Positions 1 through 9,250 of a stretch of 64,000 bases of DNA are shown in pieces (the first letter of the stretch is position 1; each line of letters starts with the position of its first letter). The notes below the pieces were generated by a model. The model did no database searches, had not been told where the DNA came from, and worked only from the letters and a program-made list of their open reading frames with translations. Both the position numbers and the translations under genes were made by a program. The stretch comes from Cladorrhinum sp. PSN259 (Eukaryota; Ascomycota; Sordariomycetes; Sordariales; Podosporaceae): contig MU867106.1 of the NCBI GenBank assembly GCA_033725935.1, positions 1-64,000 of the forward strand, in the 5' to 3' direction.

Positions 1-97
1 CGGCCGTTAAGGTACGGTTTTCCTTGTGTAAATAGCAGTAGAGGGACCGACGAGCCCTGCCAAGGGCATAGCGGTGTACGAAATAATAATAATATTA
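1..97 (+). mobile_element. 3' end of a LINE-type element (5' part outside window)
   Basis: The first ~97 bases are nearly the reverse complement of 14,446-14,545, the 3' end of a minus-strand LINE copy. The end is marked by a GTACGAAAT motif followed by AAT repeats, a simple-repeat tail typical of LINEs. Here the element runs on the plus strand and its 5' part lies left of the window. It abuts gypsy-derived sequence, so it probably inserted into that element. Confidence 0.6.
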
Positions 98-2181
98 ATC
101 GTGCTCCCTAAGTCGATTACTATAATAGCTCGGTACTCCTTTCCTTTAGAGTCTATCTATCGAACTTCTACAGTTAAGGCGTTCTCGTTACCTAATACCG
201 TAATTTTAGCGACTATTTCGTAATGCGCCATAGAGGTCTTTTTATTAGATCCGGTTCGCGGCCTCCTAATGCGAGTTATGATCCGTCGGTATGGAATTAG
301 TCTGATCCACTTGGGCCTAGGGAGGCCCGTTAGCCGTTTCCCGATCGTGGCGTTATAATAAGGTTGGAGTTTTATCGTATTCTCCGTCTATGCCATTCTC
401 TAGCTTTTTCTCTTTTATACCTGACGTACCATATATATAGGCAATCTTTATAGTTAGGTTCGTCCTTATCCTAATATTCTGTAGGTACCTAGCTTTCTAT
501 ATGGAGGATATTAGCACGTTCTATTAATATCCTAAAGTTCTATTTATTATCTGATCCTGTTTCGTGGACCTTGAGAATAGGTTCGTTATTTAGGCGTGCG
601 GGAAAGAATTCGTGAAAAACCTTATATCTGTAGTAATAAATGTAGTTATCGTAGATATAGTCGAACTAAGCGACGCGTAAGTGTAGGATATAGGTAAGTG
701 AGGCGAAGGGTATATCGTCGGGTCGTCCTCCCTTTTCTCGGATAATTACTATCTTTCGGATATCCTTTACGACTCTCCCAGTTACCGTAAAGCTTTCTGC
801 CATATCTTCTAAGGTAACTTACCAGCCTATATCTCTGCTTATATCTAGTTTTAAGGGGTAGTCGATCGTTCCCTTAGGTTCCGAGTTTTTATTATCGTTA
901 GGTAAAGATAATACGTATTATTCTAACTCGCTGGTATATTCTTCCTCGTTAAAGCCGTCGTAGGTAGGTGCGAAGGTATCGTTATCGTTATCCTGCTAAG
1001 CTATCTTAATAGTGCGATCGTCCTCGGCAAACTGTATATACTTCTGTTCGGGTACTGGTTTAAACCTTCTGGGGGCACGGCAATCTTATATATAGTGACC
1101 CATCTTGTTATAATTAAAGTATTTAACCTTAGACTTATCCTTAGGCTTATCGCCATACTTACGTTAGTTATTATATTATACTGCGCCGATATCTATAGGT
1201 CCTAGGTATATTCTAATTAAAGTACTCTTATACTGGTACTTTTTAGGGGTATTAGCCTTAGGGAAGCGGGGGTCCCTATAAACGCCTTTATCTTCCATTA
1301 CTCTCTTAAAGATACGATTATCGACGATAATGGCTTTAGTAATATAGGCGTCGAGCGATAAAGCGTACCGATCTTCTTTAATAAGTTTATCCTTAACCTT
1401 AGGTTTCAGTCCCCTATAGAACTTATTCTTTAAGGCCGCTTCTGCCTAATTTACCCTAAAGGCGTCGCGACGGAATAATATCGCGTACGTTATAGCTAAT
1501 GCTATCTGCACTAATCGCTTTAAGCGATCTTTAGCGGCCTTCTCCTCGTCGGGCTCGCCGTATATTTTCTTGATTTCCTCCTTAAACTTGCTTAGCCTAA
1601 CTTCGAAGATCTATTAAGTAAAGGTCTCTTTCTCATCTTCGGCATAATCGAAATAATTCCTAAGGATCCTGTCAAACCATTGCTTAGGGTCTCCTTTAAG
1701 GAAACTAGCAGTATAAAGGAATTAAGACTTAAGGTCCTTAATACCATGGAGCCGGAGGTTAGTTCTAACGTACGAGATCTAGGACGGGAGTTCTTATTTA
1801 TTACCGCTGAAAATAAGAGGTTTGCCGACTTTAGCTGCAATCTTAGGAATATTATCGGTCTTATTAGCACGCTTACTCGCGATAGCGGTTTAAAGACGTA
1901 TAATTTCTTCCTTAAGTTCCTTAAGTTCGTCTTTCGCTATTAGGGCTTCTTCCATACCGAGGAGTTTCCGTCTAATAGTATTAATCTTTTCCTTAAGGTT
2001 CAGTTTCGGAACCTTTTCTTCATCGGACTTATTATCGCTAGGTAGGGTAATATCCGGAAGTTAGACTTCTCCCTCGTCGATATTCGGATTAACGGTAGAG
2101 GGATTAGCGGAAATGGAAGCTATATTAAGGGTTATTCGTGGTATCTAAGCATAACGTTCGATCTTAAATACGTAAATAACG
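98..2181 (-). mobile_element. RIP-degraded Ty3/gypsy retrotransposon, gag and start of pol
   Basis: This is the internal region of a minus-strand LTR retrotransposon whose upstream LTR is at 2,182-2,668. Near 2,123 the gag start reads ATA where the better-preserved copy at 5,429 has ATG; the acidic, lysine-rich gag frame then follows with several TAG/TAA codons. A retroviral-type zinc knuckle (C-x2-C-x4-H-x4-C spacing) is recognisable at about 1,078-1,132, with the first two cysteines read as tyrosine, as G-to-A change on the minus strand would give. No open frame survives. The pol region should continue left but is cut by the LINE end at position 1-97 or by the window edge. Confidence 0.75.
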
Positions 2182-2668
2182 TATTATAACCTGCACCGGG
2201 TAAGGTTCAGACTGCAAGGCAGTACGCTTAGGGTAATATAACAGGGGGGTCAAAGGTTATAGGACGCTCTTAGACAGGGTCAATTACTATTAACTAATAG
2301 GTAGCTCTACAAAGTATCGCTTATGAGTATTATAGACAATAAACGTAATATATTGCTTGCGTAAGGAACTAAGTCCTTACGATAAGAAGTGCCCAGCACT
2401 CCTCCTACTTATAATGAAGCTATCTACATATATTTCCTTAGTATATTATACCTCGCTCGCTCTGCTCGCTCTATAGATCCGCGATCACAGCGAGCAAGCT
2501 TCTTGCTCGCCGTGCTCGCTATGCTTGGTAGCGATCAGAGCAGGCACATCTTGATTGGTTGCATCGGGACTTCGTGGGTCTTCATATCCCTGGCCCAACG
2601 ATTGGTCATGGTCCCACAATGCCTTGCATAGTGGTCCGTGTGCGGGGGATTTATGCGCGAGGCGTAAC
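2182..2668 (-). repeat. Gypsy LTR, split one base before its end by a later insertion
   Basis: It aligns along its length with the 500-bp LTR at 5,489-5,988 but is more AT-rich; the opening TG has become TA. It stops at GCGTAAC, one base short of the expected TAACA terminus. The missing A is at 5,994, on the far side of the complete element 2,669-5,988. This is the 5' LTR (minus orientation) of the degraded element at 98-2,181. Confidence 0.85.
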
Positions 2669-3168
2669 TGTTATAACCTGCACCGGGTAGGGTTCAGACT
2701 GCAAGGCAGTACGCCTGGGGTAATATGACAGGGGAATCAAAGGTTACGGGACGCTCTTAGACAGAGTTAATCACTGTTAACTAACAGGTAGCTTTATAAA
2801 GTATCGCGTATAAGTATTGTAGATAATGAACGATTGAATTACTTGCGTAAGGAACCAAGTCCTCACGATAGGAAGTGCCTAGCACTTTCTCTACTTATAG
2901 TGAAGCTATTTATATATATTTCCTAGGTATATCGTACCTTGCTTAGTATGCTTAGTGGTCTTGGCGGCTGAGTATACTGAGTAATCCTTCTGAGTCTTGG
3001 GTGCTTAGTGTGCTCAGTGGTCTTGGCAACTGATTATACTAAGCACTTTCTGATTAGTTTGCTTAGGACTTATAGGTCTTCCCATCCCTAGCCTAATGAT
3101 TGGTTATAAACCCTATAATGCCCTGTATCGGGGTCCGTGTGCGGGGGGTTTACGCGCGAGGCGTAATA
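2669..3168 (-). repeat. 3' LTR of the inner gypsy element
   Basis: Exactly 500 bp, TG...TA. It differs from its partner LTR at 5,489-5,988 mostly by C-to-T and G-to-A changes. The plus-strand left flank is GTAAC, the target duplication. Confidence 0.9.
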
Positions 3169-3268
3169 CGTTTCTTTTCCTCTATGGTCTTTGCCTCGAA
3201 GACTTTTCTAACGCTAGGAAATTTGTCGTTGCGACTGTAAGTTTCTCCCTTTCATCTAATTCTCTAAA

Positions 3269-3769
3269 ATGTCTGCTAACAGGGTGTAGAAGAAATCTAA
3301 AAAGAAATCGTAACCGCGATCCTTAACTGATCGTCGTTATTCTTTAGTCGAATATATTAATACTTTTGGTCTTGTTATGCCTGTCGATTACTTTCGTTAT
3401 AAACGGTTGGATATCTCTGACTATAGGGCTACGGATCGGAGTTTATCGTGCTAGAATTGTCTCGACGCTGGGGCGAATGGTTATAATATTTATAGTGAGC
3501 TTTCGACGGTCTTTCGGGGTTTACTGGACTAAAAACGACGTCTTGATTAAGAGAAGGAGGATACTTTATCGAAATTCTAAGAGGTTGCTACGAAACTTGC
3601 CCGTCTTGAGACCTAGTCTTGTGCTTTAGAACGGAAGGCGGGTGAGGCATTTTCTCGAGAGTACTAATTGTTCCGTAAGTAAGAGGCGGAGGAAGCGGGG
3701 GAATAGGCAGACTCTTCTGCTATTATTCCGGGATTAGAGTTCTTAGTCTTAAGGGACGATCCTTTCTAG
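3269..3769 (+). pseudogene. Antisense ORF in gypsy element, copy 1 (RIP-stopped)
   Basis: This plus-strand frame of 166 codons lies opposite to gag-pol, between the end of integrase and the 3' LTR. It opens with ATG (MSANRV...) and closes with TAG at 3,767-3,769. The ten internal stops are all TAG or TAA and never TGA, as expected if CAG/CAA glutamine codons were hit by RIP. The translation aligns end to end with the copy at 8,530-9,030 without indels: a basic N-terminus, a middle SDYRATDRS segment, a C-x2-C pair, then a charged Arg/Glu-rich probable coiled coil and a shared C-terminal IIPG...DPF. It resembles, from memory, cysteine-plus-coiled-coil hypothetical proteins that recur in fungal genomes. 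No function is assigned. Confidence 0.6.
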
Positions 3770-3989
3770 TTGTCCTTTAGGGACGTTGATAATCCTGATT
3801 AGCTTGTTTCTTTAGGGGTTAACTAATTGAACCTGGATCTAAATTTTATATCCTAGGTCGATCTGGGTTCTATCGGTAGAATTACTAAAGCTTCTCCGAG
3901 CAGTCTAAAAGATCGATAGGTTCTTACGAGTTAGATTCTGGTCCGTAATTAAGCTATTTAATAAGATATTAAAGTTCGTTATTGCTGAT

Positions 3990-5158
3990 TTAGGAATTTA
4001 GGATATCTTCGACGTCGAATTCTTCTTCGTCGTCTATTACCTCGAGCTGCGTTTTGAGTCTAGCTTTTCTTAGTGCGGGTTTAAGCAGGGAAATGTGGAA
4101 TATTTTGGTTCGTACTCTTATGGAATCGGGTAGGATAAGTTCATAGTTTAACGTTGAAACTTTCCTCTTAATTTTAAACGGTCCGATTTTCTTGAAATCG
4201 AGTTTTTTGCTTGGTCGTTTTATATAGAGGTTGCGTGTGAGAAGAAACACTTTATCTCCCTCTTCGAGGGGAGGTCCCTTAACCTTATGTTTATTATAGT
4301 AAATACGTATTCGTTCCCGGACGAATTCGAGTATTTCCTTCAACATATCGTGCATTTCTTGCAACCGTCCTGCACGTACCGCTGCTCTGGGTATATTAGC
4401 TGTTGGTCCCTGACGTAGCTTTGGTTGGTACCCGTAATTGGCGAAGAATGGTGATATATTCGTTAACTTTATGCTGCTAGAGTTGTATGCTAATTGCGCT
4501 GTTAGTAATAGGTTAACTTAGTTATCCTGCTCGAAGTTGATATAGTACCGAAGGTATTATTTAATAACCTAGTTAAGTCGTTCGGTCTGTTTATTAGTCT
4601 AGGGATAGAACGCGGTCGAGAGCTTGGATTTGACGTCCAGTCGTTTTATTAGGGCTTACTAAAACTTGGATATGAATAACTTGTTTCTGTCCGAAGTAAT
4701 GTTATCTGGCAACCTGTGTTAGCTTACGATATTCCGTTCGAAGTGGTAGGCTAGTTGTTCTGCCGTAATGGTTTCTTTAAAGGGTATAAAGTAGGCCCAT
4801 TTAGTGAGTCTATTAACCATTACCTAGATAGAGTCGTATTTAACGTCTGTTCTATCTGGTACCGTTGAGTCGGGGAGCTTGGTAATAAAGTCCATTAATA
4901 TAGATCCCTATGCTCGTTCTACGGTAGGGAGAGGTTCGAGTAGTCTATACGGCTTATATCTTGCCGCCTTACTCTTGATGCACATTTCGCATTCTCTAAC
5001 CATCTCTTCTATTACCTTTTTCATTCTTGGGAATGCGTAGTGTTGTTGTACGCGTTCGAGCGTCTTTTTAATTCCTGGGTGTCCTCCAAGTTTGTCTTCG
5101 TGCAGCTTGGTAACATACGCTCGTCTTTTGTCCACTGGTACGTATGCTTTGTTAAGGT
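3990..5158 (-). pseudogene. Gypsy integrase remnant (zinc-binding, core and C-terminal domain)
   Basis: Reading down from 5,158, the translation has a clean H-x3-H...C-x2-C integrase zinc finger (GHPGIKKTLERVQ and CEMCIKSKA around 5,085-4,970). A catalytic core with several TAG/TAA stops follows, then an open C-terminal stretch of 124 codons (4,364-3,990) ending in the usual gypsy integrase tail (DKVFLLTRN, ...HISLLKPA). Integrase inserts the cDNA copy into the genome. The frame would be fused to gag but for a TAG at the junction near 5,157. The interruptions indicate a dead gene. Confidence 0.85.
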
Positions 5159-5159
5159 A

Positions 5160-5429
5160 CTATACTGGGTCGTTGTCCTCGGGTCCTACCCGTAACTCCA
5201 GTTCTTCCATTTCCTCCTTAAGTTCCTTAAGTTCGTCCTTCGCCATCAGGGCTTCTTCCATTCCGAGGAGTTTCCGTCCAATGGTATTAATCTTCTCCTC
5301 AAGGTTCAGTTTCGGAACCTTTTCTTCATCGGACTCGTCATCGCTAGGCGGAGTGACATCCGGAAGTTGGACTTCTCCCTCGTCGACGTTCGGGTTGACG
5401 GTAGAGGGATTGGCGGAAGTGGAAGCCAT
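5160..5429 (-). CDS. Truncated gypsy gag N-terminus (open, 89 codons)
   Basis: A short acidic open frame, MASTSANPSTVNPN..., directly inside the 5' LTR of the inner element. It matches the degraded gag of the neighbouring element at 2,123 downward up to the helical KDELKELKEEM segment. It then runs into sequence (ELRVGPEDND) that in the copy at 10,430-10,470 belongs to pol just upstream of integrase. The junction is therefore a gag-pol deletion point near 5,205. Capsid and zinc-knuckle parts are missing, so a working Gag is unlikely. Confidence 0.7.
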   Translation of the reverse strand: MASTSANPSTVNPNVDEGEVQLPDVTPPSDDESDEEKVPKLNLEEKINTIGRKLLGMEEALMAKDELKELKEEMEELELRVGPEDNDPV

Positions 5430-5488
5430 GTTGAGGGTTATTCGTGGTGTCTGAGCACAACGTTCGATCTTAAATTACGCAAGTAACG

Positions 5489-5988
5489 TGTTATAACCTG
5501 CACCGGGTAGGGTTCAGACTGCAAGGCAGTACGCCTGGGGTAATATGACAGGGGAATCGAAGGTTACGGGACGCTCTCAGACAGAGTCAATCACTATCAA
5601 CTAACAGGTAGCTCTACAAAGTATCGCGTATGAGTATTGTAGACAATGAACGATTGAATTGCTTGCGTGAGGAACCAAGTCCTCACGATAGGAAGTGCCC
5701 AGCACTTCCTCTACTTATAGTGAAGCAATCTACATATATTTCCTAGGTATATCGTACCTTGCTCAGTGTGCTTAGTGGTCTTGGCGGCTGAGCATACTGA
5801 GTAATCCTTCTGAGTCTTGGGTGCTCAGTGTGCTCAGTGGTCTTGGCAACTGATCACACTGAGCACTTCCTGATTAGTTTGCTCGGGACTTGTGGGTCTT
5901 CCCATCCCTGGCCCAATGATTGGTTATGAACCCCACAATGCCCTGCATCGGGGTCCGTGTGCGGGGGGTTTACGCGCGAGGCGTAACA
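5489..5988 (-). repeat. 5' LTR of the inner gypsy element (least mutated copy)
   Basis: 500 bp, TGTTATAACC...GCGTAACA, followed by GTAAC at 5,989-5,993. It contains short internal repeats built on CTCAGTGTGCTYAGTGGTCTTGGC (about 5,761-5,860). It retains more C and G than the other copies and is the best reference for the LTR family in this window. Confidence 0.9.
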
Positions 5989-5994
5989 GTAACA

Positions 5995-7010
5995 CAGAGA
6001 TCTGTATCTTTAGACGAATGAATTTGTTTTATTATTCGCGCGTATAGGGCATCTAACCCTGAGGGAAAGGAGCGTAATTTCCTTAAGATATGCCGCTTCT
6101 TAACCTTTAGATCGGCAAGTTTTTGGCAGACTAACGCCACCTAAAGGAATGTCCCCTCTGCGTTGGAAGAAAGATAGTCTTGTATAGCCTTCTTTATTTT
6201 CCTGCCGTATAGTTTGTGTTTCGGCAATCGAGAGACTTTGTAACGGATGTATACGTTGGCGGCGGCGGCGATAGATTTAGCATTAAGCTTAAGGCTTAGT
6301 ATCGACTTTTGCGTTATAGTTTTTAATAGTCCCTTAAATTGTGGCCAGTTACGGCTAGAGACGACCTATTTAGTACGGGAGGAAATAGATGATTTCTCGA
6401 GAATTAACTCAAGGAGCTGCACCTGGCCGGCCACACATTCGTCAAGGGCGTTAATGACAATATAAGCCATTTTCAGGCCTGGGTCTCTCAGAATGCTGGT
6501 TAAGATTTTTGATAAGGTGTCTTAGGTATTTGGATCTTTATAGAAGGTTTCTCTAGCGCGGTCGTATTTACTCTGTATATGGGGGAGAAGAGATGGTTGT
6601 TAGTCGACGAATAGGTAAATTAGGCTGCGGAGTACGGCAGTAGCATTATTGATACGAGAATCGGCGGCCTGGCAGAAGAAGAAAGATAAAATAGAGTTGG
6701 CGGATTTGCTTAACTCGTTAATAATACCGTATAGCAGTATTATCTTGCCCTTGCCGGGGTCACCCTTCACCTAGAGGAGCCGGCTCTCTGGATTATGGTT
6801 ATGGCGTTTTTGCCATTGCTAAAAGACAGGGTTACTGAGGACCTAGCGATATAAGTCCTGTAAAAGACCGCCTTTAGTGCGTTGAATACGTAGCTTATCG
6901 ACGCGTGGATCGGTAACGCGCAGCTGCTATAGGCATTGCTGATCCTCCTTTAAGAACGCTTTGTTGGTAGGTATATAAGTTAGCGATGGCTAAAGTAGCT
7001 CTACGATAGT
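5995..7010 (-). pseudogene. NACHT-domain (NLR-like STAND) pseudogene, cut by LTR insertion
   Basis: Minus-strand translation with scattered TAG/TAA stops shows a pre-NACHT segment (VTDPRVDK...RTKGGLLQD, ~6,920-6,870), the linker PESRLL*VKG with Walker A GDPGKGK followed by Ile for Thr (~6,790-6,750), a FFFCQAADSRINNA strand, and Walker B VINALDECVAG (~6,470-6,430). The frame reaches IKQIHSSKDTDL exactly where the gypsy LTR (last base 5,994) interrupts it. STAND NTPases of this kind act in fungal non-self recognition. Some fixable-looking losses, such as D-to-N in Walker B, are G-to-A changes consistent with RIP. The N-terminal effector and C-terminal repeats are not identifiable. Confidence 0.8.
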
Positions 7011-7944
7011 TCCTTTCTAGTACGTACGTTCTGGCTCTATGACACGATGTGGCTCTAGGGCACGATGTAGCTCCTTTGCAATTGTTCCTAGAACCAGCTG
7101 ACACTCCGGATCGTCAGGTGAATCGAACTTGCAAATTAAGCTGTGGTCGGCGTTGATAGGGACTTGTTTCTCACACGAGCCGGGCAGGTTCAATACTGCC
7201 GATTTCTTCTCGATAATCTGTCTATATATTAGCTAATTAGTCTACTAATTTTCAGATTGACATACGATGCCTATTAGCTTATAAGGCATTCTTTCAAAGA
7301 AATTAATAATAAGGCTGCTGTCGGGTGTCAGAAAATAGGGGTCTAGAAATGGAGGACCCGTCGGAGGTTCTGTCCGTGGGTTAGGGTCTACAGGACCACG
7401 AGTCTTGCGACATACTGATGTAATCTATCCTTGGCTTTTACAGGGTCTGAGATCTTCCCTGATATCAAGGGAGGTCGAGCCAGACCACTCTTCTGGTCAG
7501 AACCAGATCAGTCAATCAAGCAACCATCTGAACCATCAATTGCTTTTCCAAGTGCACATTTCCCAAGGCGCTGTTATCTGACATCGGGTAGGTGGCGAGA
7601 TAGCTCGAATCTTTTGATTGCATTATCCGAATATTGCTTCAGGGTATCGAGTAGGTCGTTTTTTTAGCTTTAATTGGCTAGACTTAACAATATTGGTCAT
7701 AATATGTCCAATGCTCGCGTAGTTTCCGCTCTGGTGAGGCGTGGCGAAGAAGACGAAGAGACGACTTACTTTAACGATTAATTTATATAATAGGTCTAAT
7801 ATAGCCTTAATAAGCGCCTTTTATAGTTAGCGATGCAAGAATTCTGCTAGGGCCGTTATCCTAACCTATTTTACTACCAGGCTACCCAAGCTGTGGGCGA
7901 TGAATATAAGTGGGCGTTACGGCATATCCTGTTCCGTGTGAGAG
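7011..7944. other. Unresolved stretch upstream of the NACHT pseudogene
   Basis: Moderate AT content with short open frames in several phases. It may contain the N-terminal domain of the NACHT pseudogene, since coding-like sequence continues to roughly 7,120, but no known domain is visible. It ends at the next gypsy LTR. Confidence 0.4.
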
Positions 7945-8431
7945 TGTTATAACCTGTACCGGATAGGGTTCAGACTGTAAGGTAGTACGCCTGGGGTAAT
8001 ATAATAAGGGAATCGAAGATTATAGGACGCTCTTAGACGAGATTAATTACTGTTAATTAATAGGTAGCTTTATAAAGTATCGCTATAAGTATTATAGATA
8101 ATAAACGATTATATTGCTTGCGTAAGGAACCAAGTCCTTACGATAAGAAGTGCCTAGTACTCTTATTACTTATAATGAAGCTATCTATATATATTTTCTT
8201 AGTATATTATACCCTGCCTACTCTATTCGCTCTTAAGACCCGCGATTACGGCGAGTAGTCTCCTACTCGCCTTACTCGCTATATTATGCAGTAGCCGGAG
8301 CAGGTATATTTTAATTAGCTATATCGGGACTTTATAGGTCTTCGTATCCTTAGCCTAGTAATTGGCTATGGTCTTATAATACCCTGTATTAAGGACCGTA
8401 TACGGGGGAGATTTACGCGCGAGGCGTAATA
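7945..8431 (-). repeat. 3' LTR of the second gypsy element
   Basis: About 487 bp, TGTTATAACC...GCGTAATA, homologous along its length to the LTR at 5,489-5,988 and followed by the same PPT-side sequence (CGTTTCCCTTCC). It is RIP-depleted in C and G. Confidence 0.85.
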
Positions 8432-8529
8432 CGTTTCCCTTCCTTTACGGTCTTTATTCCGAAGACTTTCTAACGCTAAGAAATTTATCGCTAAGATTAT
8501 AAGTTCCCCTTTTTATTTAATTCTTTAAA

Positions 8530-9030
8530 ATATCTGCTAATAAGGTATAGAAAAGACCTTAATAAAAGAAGAAATTGTAATAGCGTTCTTTTAAAGATCG
8601 TTATTTTAATAACGCTAAGTTTGCCCACGAATTTAATTTCGTAATGCTTATAAGCTATTCTCGTTATTTACGCTTATAGAAGTCTGATTATAATGTTTCT
8701 AATCGGAGCTCGTCGTATTAGAATTGCCTTATAGCTAGTCGTAATTTTTCTTATAACGTTCTTAGTAACCCTTCCTAAGTATTCCGAAGAATCCTAAAAA
8801 AGAAACGTCGTCTTAACCGGGAACGGGAGGCTACGGTATCGACCTTGAAAGAAGCGATTATAAAGATCGCGCGATTAGAAGAGCAATCCCGGGCTCTAAA
8901 AGGAAAGGTATATAAAGCTTTTTTACAAGAGTCTACTCTTTTATGGGAGGAGGAGGCGGGGAATCTAGCAGATATTTCTGCCGTTATTCCGGGATCGGGG
9001 TCCTTAATCTTAGGGATCGATCCTTTTTAA
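8530..9030 (+). pseudogene. Antisense ORF in gypsy element, copy 2
   Basis: This is the counterpart of the frame at 3,269-3,769: again 166 codons plus stop and no indels, with ATG changed to ATA (8,530-8,532). Stops occur only in the N-terminal two thirds. From about 8,845 the frame is open for 61 codons (MKEAIIKIARLEEQSRALKG...) and contains a heptad-like, charged helix and the C-terminal IPGSGSLILGIDPF. The amino-acid alignment with copy 1 is clear despite many nucleotide differences. Either the frame was coding in the parent element or it is a by-product of pol composition; the Gln-to-stop pattern favours coding. Confidence 0.55.
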
Positions 9031-9250
9031 TTATCCTTTAAGGATATTAGTAATCCTAATTAGCTTATTTCCTTAAAGGTTAATTAGTTAAACTTAGATT
9101 TAAATTTTATATCTTAAGTCGATTTAGATTCTATCGGTAAAATTACTAGAGCTTTTCCAGGTAATTTAAAAGATCGATAGGTTCTTATAAGTTAAACTCT
9201 AATCCGTAATCGACCTATTTAATAAGGTATTAAAGTTCGTTATTGCTAAT

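Larger units (their letters stand above)
2669..5988 (-). mobile_element. Complete but internally deleted Ty3/gypsy element with target duplication
   Basis: The element is 3,320 bp, with two 500-bp LTRs (2,669-3,168 and 5,489-5,988) that begin TGTTATAACC and end TAACA or its RIP form TAATA. The 5-bp direct repeat GTAAC flanks it at 2,664-2,668 and 5,989-5,993. Between the LTRs on the minus strand are a gag N-terminus (5,429-5,160), then immediately an integrase region (about 5,158-3,990), a spacer with a plus-strand antisense frame (3,269-3,769), and a purine-rich tract abutting the 3' LTR (about 3,171-3,185). Protease, reverse transcriptase and RNase H are absent, so the copy cannot be autonomous. 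The LTR at 5,489-5,988 is much less mutated than its partner. Confidence 0.92.

Noticed and set aside
7120..7205. GGTTCAATACTGCC resembles a tRNA B box
   Set aside because: No matching A box or foldable cloverleaf was found at the right distance on either strand.
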